Origin: Rachycentron canadum
Taxonomy: Eukaryota; Chordata; Actinopteri; Carangiformes; Rachycentridae
Length of the DNA stretch: 64,000 nt
Direction: 5' to 3'
NCBI GenBank assembly: GCA_038496675.1
Contig: CM076671.1
Coordinates: 7,219,706 to 7,283,705 of the forward strand
The translations under genes and the position numbers were made by a program. The notes below the pieces were generated by a model. The model was not told where the DNA came from. It ran no database searches and was given only the letters and a program-made list of their open reading frames with translations. Positions 45,530-57,527 of the stretch are shown here, one piece after another; the first letter of the stretch is position 1; each line of letters opens with the position of its first letter.

Positions 45530-48060
45530 GGAAGGGTGGGTGGGGAGGGGTCAATTGGCTTTTGTTGAAAACTGTGGCTCTCCCAAGTCTCTGCATAAAC
45601 CATTTGTATCATTTTCAGTCCTTTTAACTAACGGCGCCACTTTCATCAAGGGTTTGTGTCATTGCACTCTAATTGTTTTGAAGTGAGAGCTATTGTCTGA
45701 AGAGAGAGACTGAATAGAGCGTAATGATTTGTAATATAGCATATTTAAAGACACGTGGCATAGCTGTGGAGCAGTAATTTAACAATCCTTTTCCCTTTTC
45801 TCTCTGTCTGTCATCCCTCGTCTCTGAATGTGGGGGTGTGTTGTGTGTGTAAGTGTGCGCCGCTGTGCACGAGCGTGTGTACTTGCGTGAGTGCGGTTAA
45901 GCACTATTTCTTGGCGGCGCTCAGATCTTTGAAACCCAACTGTGTTAATCATGGTTTATGTGTGGGAGACATCAAACCTCCCTCTACTTTGCCTGCCTCA
46001 CCCGCTGGGTTATACACACACTGAACGTACACACACACACACAACGCGCACGCACAAATTTCTCAAGGGCACCTTCACCACCCTTCATTTACAGGGCTGA
46101 CCATAGGCGATCAGTTATCTACTGTGGTTCCTCTCGATCAGAAAGATGAATCACTTTATTTAACATAGATGTTTTTACAGGATGCAGACAACTCAGCTCA
46201 GTATGTTTCCACATTCACACGGCTACAGCATATCCTCGTATCCACTGCCCCTCGCATATCAAGAACATTATAGCAGGGGAGACTTTTTACCTTATTTGTG
46301 CCCAGAGGCTTTCAGGGCACAAAACGAACACCACCATCTTTCTAACCTGTGTCTTGAAGGCCACTCAACCAGTGGATCTCACTTCAAAATAGCTCCACTC
46401 TTTGAACCGTGAGGGCAAAAGCTCTGCGCCGCCACGTCTCAATCCAAGATGAAATGAGCAGTCAAGTCGAGAGAGCGCTGTCTGTTGGTCTCCAGACAAT
46501 GAAAAGGTGAGTAAGGGGGGGTATGTGGTTTGTGTTTTATTTCTAAATGTAGGGAGATTTCATTGCTGCGGCGGAGGTAGAGGTAGAATGTCATATATTG
46601 CTTAGTGTTGAGACGTTTTGTTAAAGCTGACTTATACCCTGAGTGTGGAGGTGTTAAGTGTTGGCTTGGGGGGGGCGGGGGTCCCTGGAGTATTTTCATG
46701 ACAGAAGTTATGTTGGATGGCTTTTTTTTTTTTTTTTGAAACGTCTCTGTTCATTTCTGTTTGTGCAAATGTCAATGTGCAAATGTTTTCAAAATTAAAT
46801 GTTGGCACGATCTTATCCATTTAGATCCAATGGCTTCCTGTCTGTGTCACCCCCCCACCACCCCCCGCACACACCAATGGAAGCATCTAACAAACACTTT
46901 GACTGTTTAAACAGATCTGACCTTTGTGCTAATCACTTCTATGAAGATAAAGCGAAGAAGATGATGGGAAGGAGAGGAAGAATACCTCCCCCCACGCTCT
47001 AAAACAAAGGCACAGTGACGGGCTCACCCTTTCTTAGTGCTGATCACAGCTTTCACAATTAGACAAACTGTGATAACGCCATTTATGCAGCGGGGAGATC
47101 CATAGCAATTATGCTTGGAGGGCATTTCTCTCCCAAAGCAGAAAGAGGGGGCAGGATGTTACCCCCCACCCCATCACGAGCCTCACACACACACTCACAT
47201 GCACTGTTTGGGAAATCTCAGCTCCTCTCTGGAGGCTTGTGGGGCAAGGGTGTGTCCTCCATTCCCTGTTGGGATGTGCACAGCGATGAGGAACGAAACG
47301 AGGGGAGAAAAGCGAAATAAAGCGCCATGCTAAAAGCCTTTCTTAGATCTCAAACGACAGACACAAACGTGTATTTTGAAGAAAAACCCAAAGACAGCAG
47401 CATTTAAGTTGAACATCTGGTGTCAGATTGCTGCAGGAACCAAAAGTTTCTTTTGCAATTGCAAGCTACAGGCAAGTGGGTTACTGATGAAAGAATGATA
47501 GCTGGTGTGTTATTTTCTTCAGTTCCCCAGTCTGTGGTACACATTATCTTCTTATTCACACCAGAGCTGCTTCACAATTTGAGGAAAACAAACACTGTGG
47601 GTTCGGAAGACAACATCATTTTTATTTTATGACTGTGCCCCGCCAGCTATTCCCTGACTGAGGTAAACTTTCAGTTGCATGACACTTGGTTAGACGAAGC
47701 ACACTCCTCGCCCCTGACTACATGTATATTTGTGCCAGTATCCTGTGAAAAAAATCAATGCCTTACCCAGAAAAGGGTATTTTTGTTTCCAAATGTTGTC
47801 AGGATAAAGTAGCTGATTGCAGTTGGTCAAAAAAAAGATTTTTGATGAAAAACGCACTTTGCATAAACACAAATAGATAAATAACTCTCCTACATGCACA
47901 GCCAAGTGTGTTTATTCATCAGGACGCTAGTTAGTGCTTCCAGTGCTTTCGCCCACTAATCCCCTATCCCTAAGGGCCCCGGCTGATGAAGATGGACGTA
48001 CTATACCACCCTCCATCCCTCAACCTCACTATACACACACGCACACACATCCCTCTCCTC
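45120..48060. other. Noncoding stretch, no gene seen
   Basis: Contains poly(T) runs near 45171-45183 and 45200-45212, the TG array at 45499-45525, a short CA run near 46029-46041, poly(T) at 46722-46737, and C-rich tracts at 46849-46866. A 76-codon plus-strand frame at 46182-46412 follows an acceptor-like tttttacag but has no recognisable domain. Confidence 0.55.
45499..45525 (+). repeat. (TG)n microsatellite
   Basis: Perfect TG run of about 27 bases, preceded by GGTGGTGG and followed by a G-rich stretch. Confidence 0.96.
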
Positions 48061-48118
48061 CTCATCCACTGCCTTGGTGCGCAGTCACGCTCGCTGCAGC
48101 ATGAGCTGTGTGTGTGTT

Positions 48119-48136
48119 GGGGGGGGGGGGGGGGGG
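48119..48136 (+). repeat. Poly(G) run, 18 G
   Basis: Homopolymer of 18 G after a short TG run. Quadruplex-capable; the exact length is uncertain. Confidence 0.9.
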
Positions 48137-48139
48137 CAG

Positions 48140-50055
48140 AAGATAGAGATAGACCCTTTTGATCACGGGATGCATTTCGCCTGCTGTTCTCTTCCACCCC
48201 ACGTCAACAGCTGAGGCAGTTGTTGTCTGAAGGACACAAGATTAGAAGTTTGTGTTTAAATAATGGGCTGAAAAGGCACAGCATTGGCTGCAGGGTGGTG
48301 GGCAGGCAAATAATTTATTCACAGATGATCAGGGCTCAGTTCCCTCGTCAGGACCGATTTGTCTGTTGTTACCTACGGTTTCTTTCACCTCTCATCGTTT
48401 TGATCCACATATTTATTGACTCTAATACCATTGTACAAAATTACTGGTAATTATCGGTAAATTACTGAGATCTGGGGACATGGGGACATGGCAACATGGC
48501 GGCAATAAGGCCCTTCAGGGCAAGAAGCAAAGATGGTCATATCAAACCGACCTGCAGTAACTTATCTAGGAACCAAAATGAAGGTGGAAGTGATTAATAG
48601 AGTGTCTGTTAGAGTCTCCCCATCCATTTCCTGTTCATATGTTTGATAACTGATAATTAATCAATTTTCTGCTTTTTGACTATTTGATTTGTGAGCTTAT
48701 CCATTTAGTTCCAGTTCAGACGACATCGCTAAGTTGTGGCGAGTTCACCACCTATCTGATCGTCCGCCGGCTCATTTTTCTCGCCCAGTTCAGACTTGGC
48801 TCTCGCTCCATCGTACCCTCGCTGATGAGGAAATTCCTGCTGTCGTCCCAAAACTTTTTTCGCACTGGATAGACATCAAGCACGGGTCTTCGCTATAATT
48901 GCGTTCCACAGTACATAATCTCTATTTAAGGATTCACAGTTGTCTTAGTGTTGCAGCCGTCCCCTCCACTGCGGCGTTTGGCAGCTGCTTGGTCATCCGT
49001 TCCCTGCTGGGCCCCCCCCGCCATTATAAATCTCAGGCCGGCTGTCTCAGATTGTTGCTGAATGCTCCACTCCCAGATGTGGTTATTCGTGCCTCTGCAG
49101 CTATTTTTCTTTTGGAAACTGAATTAATTAGAGGCAGTAACAGCAGTAGTATATGTGTGTGTGTCTGGGTGTGACTGCATGTGCGTCTTTGTATCGATAG
49201 TGGCTCCATCTGTACGCTGCCTAATAAATGCGAGTGAGTGTAAAGGGAGTGTATCTCTGTCTGCTTCTGTTAGAATAACACCAGAGATGAACCTTCGATA
49301 TTTTTGATAAGATCAATTGCGACCTCTTTCATCTCTACTCACTTATCTGGCTATGAGGAAAAAAAAAAAATACACATCTCCCCCTCTCTTGTTTTCTTCT
49401 TCACTCTCACACTCCCTCTTTCATGGCTGTCCAGTGCATTGATGTTACAGATATGAAAACCTATCCAGCAACAATCCGCCTGATCTGCTGGCTGATATAT
49501 CAGAAGCAATGCCTCTCTTGTCTGATTCCAGCAGCAATAAAACACAATATTCTTTTTAACATGCCCACAGATACTACAGTTTTTCTCCCCACAAATGATA
49601 TCTGACAGATAAAACCAATCTTTATTCTCATAAAGTGCACACTAAAGAAGAATGAGTTTTTCCCAGAAATTCCCCCTCAGTGGCTTGTGCTGCAGAGTAC
49701 ACAGTGCCATCTAATGAGGGTTCTGTATATTTTCTAAAATGAATGTGCCTGGCTCACCGTGCACACTTAAATTTAGTTGCCCTGTCCAATTTGCTGAAAA
49801 AGAGGCACCTAACCAGCCATTGAGTTCACATTAGTGCCTAACCTGGGAGCTATGCATGCCCTGAAATCATTACATCTGACCAGATAATGAAAGGTACCAT
49901 CTGACCACGTTTTAGAAGGAGGAGCAGGGAAATGGGATATGTCTAATACCCAGAAAGTATTTGCCAGGTTCCCTTCTCCAGTGCCTTTGGATGCAGGAAC
50001 AATGCTCAATAGCTTTAACTAACGAAGCATCAATCTCACCAGAAAACTGTGCTCC
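48140..50055. other. Noncoding stretch, possible regulatory sequence
   Basis: No gene seen. Near 48473-48495 the unit ggggacat repeats imperfectly. The interval 48900-49140 includes gctataattgcgttccac and actgaattaattagagg, which look regulatory, but the signal is diffuse. A poly(A) run lies near 49359-49370. Confidence 0.45.
49703..49717 (-). promoter_or_regulatory. CTCF-like core motif, reverse
   Basis: On the minus strand TCATTAGATGGCACT matches the CTCF core at 13 of 15 positions, including all of AGATGGCACT. It is convergent with the full match at 44847-44861, which shares the same ten right-hand bases. Confidence 0.3.
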
Positions 50056-50059
50056 AGGA

Positions 50060-50260
50060 AATCCTGTTTCTTTTCGGGACTGGCTAATTGGGCAGAAACC
50101 CGCTCGTCAGAAGTCTTGCAGCGTGTTTTCGTTTCAGAGGCGGGTAGGAGGCTCCGTGACTCAATCCAGATCCTCTTGCCTTCCTAATCACCAGCTAAAG
50201 GAGAGTGGAAATTTGCCCTGTGGTGGGAAATGAGACCAAAGTACCTGCCATGCCTTCGTT
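50060..50260. promoter_or_regulatory. Candidate conserved noncoding element
   Basis: Repeat-free block with ggactggctaattgggcaga, cttgcagcgtgttttcg, ctccgtgactcaatccag and ccttcctaatcaccagc. TGACTCA is an exact AP-1-type site. A 90-codon frame overlaps but lacks a domain. Confidence 0.28.
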
Positions 50261-51106
50261 AGCTGTCTTTCTTTGCCCGGGTTGATGAAATCGAGGTCTG
50301 AATTTACTAATGAGAAATCAATGAGTGCACGGCAAGAAGCCCAGAGCTCTCCTGCCCCTGCAGTGTCATTGTTTTATTCCCGCCACACACACACACACAC
50401 GCCCCCTCTCTGTTCCTGTCTCTCTCACTTTATCCTGTTTTCCCCTCTTACTTCCACCTTCACTGGCGTGGCGGCTCTGACATATTACCCAGATATTTTT
50501 TTATTGCGATAAACATCATTTCCTCTTTTGAAATAAAGATCAGAGTGGCTTATTTACTTTACTGGTCTATTTTTGTTGTAGAAATCCAGAGCTTTGATTC
50601 CGTATGCGTGTGTGTGTATAAACGTGTGTATGCTAGAAACGGTGTTTCAACCATGCGTAAATGCTCCGAGTGTCTGAGCATCTGCTATCTGCACCCTGCA
50701 CTGTATCTGTGAACTAACAGATGCATTTTTTATTTATTTATTTTTTTTTTGGAAAGAAAATTGCTTTCACCGAAACAAATCACCCGACTGACAGGAGGGG
50801 ACTATCAAAGGAGAACTCCTTTTGAAATGTTGGTATGAAGCACGGGAGGTCTGAAGGTGTGGTGCTCTGTCACAAACTACAGCCAACTTCAACTTTTATT
50901 TTGTCTTCTGCTCCCAGAAAGTGCAAAAACACTCCAGAGCGTAGCCATTTGATGGATTGGGGTTGATTTCTGTAACAACTGTGCAGAAAAGGAGCATATA
51001 TGATACCTACCCTGCATTTACACCTCATGATGCAACACTGTATGAGAGTTTCACCTTTGAAGGTTATTACTGATGAATGCCATGACACTGACATGATGAT
51101 CACTCT

Positions 51107-51142
51107 GTTTTTTTTTTTTCTCTTCTCTCCTTTAGGTAAGCC
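51107..51142 (+). other. Candidate recursive splice site
   Basis: A long pyrimidine tract (T-run, then tcttctctcc) leads to tttag|gtaagcc, with the AG at 51134-51135 directly joined to a consensus 5' splice signal GTAAG at 51136-51140. This back-to-back 3' and 5' splice signal is the defining shape of recursive splice sites, by which long introns are removed stepwise in insects and in long vertebrate neuronal genes. It would imply transcription from left to right through a large intron. No flanking exon is visible, so this remains a sequence-based prediction. Confidence 0.5.
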
Positions 51143-51224
51143 AAGTATCCCCCTTTCCTCATTACAAATGTGGCTGCAGAGGAACCCCTGCAATAGTCAT
51201 GAGTAATGTATAGCTTGTTTCTTG

Positions 51225-51400
51225 TGATTCATCCTAATTATATATGAGCATCATGTGGCAGCTTTGCTTTGTTTCATGCCATAAGTCATTAAACACTATG
51301 GATTATTCATTATGTTTATGGTATCGTGCAGCTGATTGGAATGCAAATTCAATCATAATTTGCAAGGGAAAAAGACAGAAAGCGGGTGTTGACTGCACAC
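51225..51400. promoter_or_regulatory. Candidate conserved noncoding element with POU-like sites
   Basis: It lies less than 100 bases downstream of the candidate recursive splice site. It carries ttgctttgtttcatgcc (Sox-like CTTTGT), ataagtcattaaacac, ttcattatgtttatgg, ttggaatgcaaattcaatc (a POU octamer-like ATGCAAAT) and cataatttgcaaggg. Repeat-free and AT-balanced. The Sox and POU words together suggest neural enhancer activity, by analogy only. Confidence 0.4.
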
Positions 51401-51409
51401 AAACCTCTT

Positions 51410-52429
51410 GCATGCTTAAATATGGTTTATTTGCAAATTTTCTTTTTTTTTCAACATTAGCATTGTTGATGTGCAGCACAGTGCAAAATCAAGGCAAAAC
51501 ATTAGCTGTCAAATCCTGTGTCAGATTAGTGACAAACTTGCTAATTGTCCCCGAAAGAACCTGTTCCCAGCAAGAACACTTTTGGCTGCCAAACATTTCT
51601 CAAAGTGTAATCACCAGTCCAACAGTCCGCCGATAGCATGCCACTCAAAAACACACACTTCACGTGACAATTGAGCACTTCTGTGCACCGCGTGGATAAG
51701 AGTGTGGAAATGAACTGACCCCCATCCTCCCCGAGTTCCCATCAGCAATTAATGAATACCTGCCAAACATTTGAACCTTATTGCTGCTTTTCATTTTTTG
51801 GCTAATTGTGGCGCCTTGTGACTGGATATACACACACCCACGCACATTTTTGCATAAACTCACACACACACACAGACAGGTGGTTAGCTATGCAGCATGA
51901 AGCGACAGCCTTGATGTCCTGATGGCGCTATTTTGATGCGAGGTTTACTGGTTTTGGTCTGTTCTCTCTAACAATAAAGACCCACGAGCATCAAGTGACA
52001 ACAGTCATTTTCTCTGCAATTTACTGATCTGTCACTATTTCCTATTTCAAGTTTCAAGAAAGTTGTGACCAGGCCAAATACCTTTACCTAAAAGAATCTG
52101 TTGTCATGCTGTGTAGTTGAATCTTAGAATAGCTGAACAAAATATTTAATTTATATGCTGACTTTACCAACACTATTTTAAACTCACTGCTGTCTGGTAT
52201 ATGGATAGAAAACCTAACAACCTTGAGTTTGTGGGAGACAAGTATTCCTCATGGTTGACCTCTTTTGTTTTGCCTTCTGTATTGATGTGTAAATGTTTTT
52301 CTTTTTGCCTCTGGGCTATCAGGGCCCGGAAGAGTCTTGGCCCTAACTCTTTCCAGCAGTGCAAACTGCAAAACATACTCAGATTACACTTATAAGATAA
52401 GATATATATATATATATAAGATATATAAG

Positions 52430-52475
<46 letters not shown>

Positions 52476-53740
52476 CTTATTTTTTAGACATATATTTTAT
52501 AAAGATGTCAATGTCAGGCCTTTAGTTGGTCAGTCTGTCTACCACTTGTATTGAAATATCTCTGAACTTTTGTACATTCAGACATTCATGGCCATCAGAG
52601 GATAAACCCTTCAGTGATCACCTGACATTGCTTACTTTTACAAGGTTGATATTTGTGGTTTTGAGCGAAACGTCTCAACAGCTCTTGGATTGAAATGTTT
52701 CCTGCTAATGTTTAATGCTAATTAGATGGGCACTGTTAACATCCAGGTAAACTTTACAATGTTAGCGGCAGCTGTAATTGTAATTAATCTTTTTATTACT
52801 TACTTAGTAGAAACCAGGTCAGTATTTCATGTGATGTTCACTTTTCCCAGTGGCTAATTCCAAAATCCTCAATTAGCCCTGATCATATATTTCATCTATT
52901 CAAGTTTTCCAGCTCAGCTCACACATAATAATAACAATAAAGAGGGAGCTTTTTATTAGTTGCAATGTTATAGATTTTATAGATAGTGTAATCTGGCATG
53001 CAGATTAAAATTTCATGATCCCCTTGGAGAGTTCATGCATGTTAACAGTTAGATGCTTTTACTCTTTTATGTCCAAACTAGAAAGTACGCCATTGCTGAG
53101 TGAAAATGAAATTATCTAAGCTGCAAGCAGTACTTCCTGTGTGATTTCTTTGGGACTTTCTTCTCTTTTTCTTTGGCTGTGGGAAACCAAAACACGATTA
53201 GTCAAACACACTTCACCACAAAAGTCTTTGGATTTGTTATTTCGAACCAGAAATCTAATAGTAACCCCCTTTAAAAAAAAAAAAAAAGACCAGAAAATGG
53301 CCAGAAAATATTCCAGACAGCATCCCTCCAAACTTCAAATCCCAAAGTGAACTTCAGTGCTTCACAAACAGTTCAGAGGAGCAGACAGAGGATGCAGCCA
53401 AGGAGAAGGCATATCAAAAAAGGGCCGAAAGGAGTAAATTGATTTCAAGCCCATCCTTCAAGTGTTGCTCAGGATTGTGAGAGTATTTTTTTTATGCTAG
53501 GGCCTTTTCCAGTGAAGTTGATGACCATGTTTGTCCATTAAATGATTAATGAAGGAAGCCGGGATATCGCAGTGGGCTTAGGAATGGTGGGAAAGACTGG
53601 TTCCTTTAACTAAATAGGCTCTTTTGTCCTGAATACTGGATTGGATTGGTGCAGGTCTTGTTTATTTGGTTCACATTTAAGAACCAGCACTGAATCCATC
53701 TTCCACTGAAAAAACTATGGATTTAAGAATTGACACACTT
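51410..53740. other. Noncoding stretch, no gene seen
   Basis: AT-rich with the AT/TG array at 52401-52475, poly(T) near 51442-51451 and an A run at 53273-53287. No exon or complete mobile element is recognisable. Confidence 0.6.
52401..52475 (+). repeat. Compound (AT)n(TG)n microsatellite
   Basis: Alternating AT dinucleotides interrupted by two AAGATAT steps run to about 52450, then switch directly to a TG run ending near 52475. The switch point is TATATGTGTG. AT-rich palindromic runs of this sort can extrude cruciforms. Confidence 0.95.
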
Positions 53741-53759
53741 GATCTTACTTAGGATCATT

Positions 53760-54150
53760 CCTAAGGCGTAGTACTGTCTCTCATGGAGGATCCTTGCTGT
53801 TTCACAGATGTAGTGATCCTTACTACTGTCACATCTGCTGCCATGTACCACTCGTTCTCTCTCTCTGGGGGAGATGAGCAAAGACATTAAGGTGTTAAAC
53901 GGTTTGTGATGAGCACCAACTTCCTGAGGACTCTGGCTAGATCTTCTGACAGCCCATTCACATAAGGGGGTTGCATCTTTGGATACTTCTGGTGGCCTCT
54001 CTTGAGTTGACAATGTCTGACATGAACCCTGTTGGGATTTTCATCATTCACTCTATGTACCAGACCTCTTTCTGTGGCAGTGTAGGAATGGCATCTTACC
54101 ATCCTTCTCCATCTCGCTTACGAACGGGATGTTGTTGGTTATATGTATTC
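53760..54150 (-). mobile_element. Penelope-like retroelement relic, RT C-terminus and GIY-YIG
   Basis: Read on the minus strand, NNIPFVSEMEKDGKMPFL (54134-54081) fits the conserved 'E-x-E-x-(D/N)-G-x-(L/I)-PFLD' region of Penelope-like reverse transcriptases. After a frame change, PPYVNGLSEDLARVLRKL (about 53970-53916) fits the 'Y-x-x-GLSE-x-x-x-R' segment. After a second frame change, HHKPFNTLMSLL (from about 53911) and CDSSKDHYICETAR (about 53833-53792) fit the linker and the GIY-YIG nuclease 'CD-x-x-YIGETGR' motif. The region between PFLD and HV appears shortened by some 50 residues. Two frameshifts, an in-frame stop near 54054 and YIC in place of YIG show it is dead. Penelope elements pair a telomerase-like RT with a GIY-YIG endonuclease; no other retroelement class has this order. 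Confidence 0.78.
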
Positions 54151-54242
54151 ATCTTTTGGATGAAGATATAAATACTGGTTCAGCGCAGTTTGGTGAAAAT
54201 GTTATCCATGTCCCAGTGATAGATGTCAGGAGGGGTAGTAAG

Positions 54243-54434
54243 TCATCGTGACACCAATCTGAAAGTGAATCTGCTGTCATGATGTAACTTATGTAAAAAA
54301 CGAAAAGGCCCTCTGGCAAATGTCTCTCTTTGGTGTTTGAACTTCTTCACTTTGCCTGCATTTCTTATTAGAAAAATATAAAAATAAAAACCTTGTTTGC
54401 TTTGGCAGGAGAGCATGTGGTAAAAACATCCCAA
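54243..54434 (-). pseudogene. Possible second retroelement fragment
   Basis: The minus-strand frame includes KFKHQRETFARGPFRFLHKL (about 54340-54281), which loosely resembles the 'R-x-x-F-x-x-(N/D)P-(F/Y)-x-F-x-K-x-L' stretch seen upstream of reverse transcriptases in several fish LINE-like ORFs. It lies 130 bases from the Penelope relic, on the same strand and on its 5' side. The resemblance is short and could be chance, or it could be part of the same or a nested element. Confidence 0.25.
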
Positions 54435-55079
54435 ACATTACAGTATCAAATGAAGAAACTGTGTGTCGACAGTTTTTTGAGCAGCTGTTTGCTGATTCTC
54501 TTTGAGCCCAGACTGACCCTTCATGAAGTTTCAAAACCAGACATAAGTGGTGTTTTCACAGTACGTTACCCCCTAGCTACCATGTAAAATACAAGAGATG
54601 TCTCCCGTGACTCTGAAACTTCAAGCCATGTCTAGAAATCAAACACATCGAGGAGTCCGCTCAGATGTTCTGCCACCCAGCACTCTCACGAAAATCAAGA
54701 GAGGATGGGTTCAGAGGAGGGGAAATATAGTTCCTGTCTTTGCTAGTTTCACTGTGGTGTACATTAATTCAAAGTCAAAGAGGGGGAGCGGTGGAAGTTA
54801 AGTGTCCGCCCCCCCACCCCCTCATGGGCAATAAAGAATTAAAGTGTGAGGGAGAGAGACGGTGGAAAAAGAACAAGGGAGTAAAAAGGAAGCAAAAGTA
54901 ATACCAAGGTGGAAATCTTTTACTATGCTCATTCTCACCTAATGGAAGACTCCCATGGCAGAGAGACAGAGAAGGCATGTGTGGAATGGCTGATGAGCCC
55001 CCCGCTGCTGTCACGCAGACAGACGATGATTCCTCCATATTGCCCTGAAAGGTTGTAAAAATGTTAGCCATCAGTTCAG

Positions 55080-55290
55080 AGCTGACGGCGGTGAACTTTT
55101 GGCCCCGGCTTGACCAATTGGCTGGAGTTGGCCCACACTGAGCTGAGATGGACCCCTTTAATTAACTTTCTGGGGGTAAAAGACAGGTAATGATTGTGCC
55201 TGTGGCAGAGAAAGTGTGCGTACAAAGATAATGGTGGATTGGGGCTTGGAGACAATTGAGATCACTCAAGTTGGCCCACATTTTAGTGAA
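55080..55290. promoter_or_regulatory. Candidate conserved noncoding element
   Basis: Includes ggcttgaccaattggctgg, a CCAATTGG palindrome with a flanking TTGGC half-site, then cctttaattaactttctggg and gacaggtaatgattgtgcc. The motifs are NF1/NFY-like and homeodomain-like. There is no repeat signature and no domain in any frame. Confidence 0.3.
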
Positions 55291-56676
55291 TTATAAGAGT
55301 ATCTGCTGAGAGTAATGATAATAATACTTGAATAATGGTCAGTATTGTATGTTGTTGAATTTTTGCATCAGATAATATCAAATTCAATAGTTTACTTTCA
55401 GCGGCTCAATAGTCCCAAAAGTCATTCTGAAGTGTTGCACTTGAAAGGTGTTTTTCAGTGCTTTTATGAATGAATGTACCAGGCCACATTGATCTGTCCT
55501 TACGTGGCATCTTCGGTGTACATTATTACACAAGTTCTCAAATAAAGGGAAAAAATAGGCTGCCCTTGACCAAAACAATGATTGTTTATGAGTCTGGTTT
55601 AAAAATACAATCCATCATTTGGTTTTGCTTATTTTTATTTTAATGTTTATTTATTAGGACAAGAACTATATATAGCACAGACCAGTACCATATCAATTTA
55701 TAACTTAAGATAGTTTACTGTCCTCAGATCAGGCTTTTATACCATTATACTTCAACAGTACTGCTGTGTTGACACAGTGAAGGCACCGATACAGAAGGCA
55801 GAAGCAACAAAACACAAGGTCAACTGCAAAGTTTTTGGAAGAATAAGGGCGCCGGTGTCGCTTCGGGGCTTAGACACTGACCGTGAGCTGTGAGGGTCAA
55901 TGGCTGCCGCGAAACTATTTGTACTCAAGGCTGAAAAAACCCCAAGACGCTTAATGCAGTTCAGTGCTACATTATCAGATATATATATAAATGCACACAA
56001 GTGCACAATCCTCACAGCTTAATTTGTAATGTGAAGGATTTTTTTATATGGCTGTTTATCACCTGTGCAGCTTATACAAAACACTTGGTTAAGATGTTTT
56101 GTCATGACCAATAGTCACAGACACTGAAGGGCAATTACACATGTCCAGTATTCATTGACACTTTGACACATTGACAGCCTGTTTATGTGCATCAATGATG
56201 GATAATTTGTTAAGCTAATGGATCATTGTTGGTTTATCGGGTATAAATAGATTTGTCTTTCAAGGGGTCTTTGAAGAGCTGCAGAGATAAAACTTTTAGT
56301 CATTTGAAAACATTTGAAAAGTTAAGGTGAGATTTGCATACCAGTCAGAGTGAGATAAAGGTAATGTCAGTCTCGGTGAGGTCTTAGCGTTGGCTGCCTC
56401 TCCTTTCCTCTCCGCTCATCTCCTCTTCCTCTCTGCTCATCTCCTCTCCTCTCACTTTGACACCACGTCCCTGTGGAGCTCCACCAGGTCCACTCATAAA
56501 AGAACAAGTGTGCCTGTCCATATCTTTGACAGCCACGCACACAAAGACAACGACACAAAGACACACAAACATGCACACACTTCCCAGCATTACACTTGTC
56601 ACAGTAGTCTCACTTGATACAATCCTTTGATACAACCCACAGATACCCATAAAAAAAACGTTTTAGCCATCCTCTT

Positions 56677-56679
<3 letters not shown>

Positions 56680-56717
<38 letters not shown>
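56680..56717 (+). repeat. (CA)n microsatellite
   Basis: Perfect CA run of about 38 bases. Confidence 0.97.
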
Positions 56718-56719
<2 letters not shown>

Positions 56720-57527
56720 GACACACTCCCTCACAGAAACCAAGCATATCATATCAGGCCTCTGTGGAGTTAAATCCACTTGAGCATATCTGAATGAAAG
56801 TCAGAGAGGGCCAAAAATAAACTGTCTAATGTGCCAGGAAGCAGTGCCTCTCCATATGTGAGCCTGTGTATCGCTAGTTAAAATGCTTGGCTGTGGACCA
56901 ATGACGATGAGTGACCGCGGAGTGGCTCGCGGCTGTGTTTGTGCAGTAGCTCCACATCTCCAGTACCAGGGAGACTGGTGGTTGAGGGAGTGAGGGAATG
57001 CGGCGTACCTTTCCATGTCTGACCTCTCTCCCTTTTTCCCCATCCCTCCTTCCATCTCTCCCTGCGTCTCCACCGGCAAACTGCAGCGTGGTGATCCCAC
57101 CCGCCCCCTTCTCTCTTCTCTCCCTCCCTCTGTCTTAGCCTCCTCTGCTCTCCAACAGCCGAGGCATTCACGCGCCACATAATCGCTGCCTTTCTATCCC
57201 GGCCCCTCTCCCTTGCAAGGTCACTCCTCTTCCATTGTGTTACCTCCCAAGTCACTCTCAAAAGGCTCATTCAGATCAGTTATGGGGCTTTTGTAAATAT
57301 TTAGTGCAGGCATTTGCCACGCACGACATGATTTTCACTAACTATATAATTCACTGGAGGATTACCAAGCAGTCGGATTGTGTCCTTGACTCAGAGACAC
57401 AGCAGGCCTGTGAATGTCCAATGCTTAAGGGACATTACATATATTGAAAGCTGCTTTCCTTTGCATATATAGTAATTTAAAAGAGAATTTCATATTTTTG
57501 TTCTATTGTTGCATGCAACCATATATG

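Larger units (their letters stand above)
54440..57525. other. Noncoding stretch
   Basis: No gene seen. A C-rich run lies at 54808-54821, a possible regulatory block at 55080-55290, pyrimidine-rich tracts at 56396-56456 and 57023-57130, and the CA array at 56680-56717. The open frames over the pyrimidine tracts are Arg/Glu/Gly- or Ser/Leu-rich and not genes. Confidence 0.55.

Noticed and set aside
46181..46274. Possible exon after tttttacag with a short open frame
   Set aside because: Frame closes after about 30 codons at a stop, with no donor and no recognisable domain.
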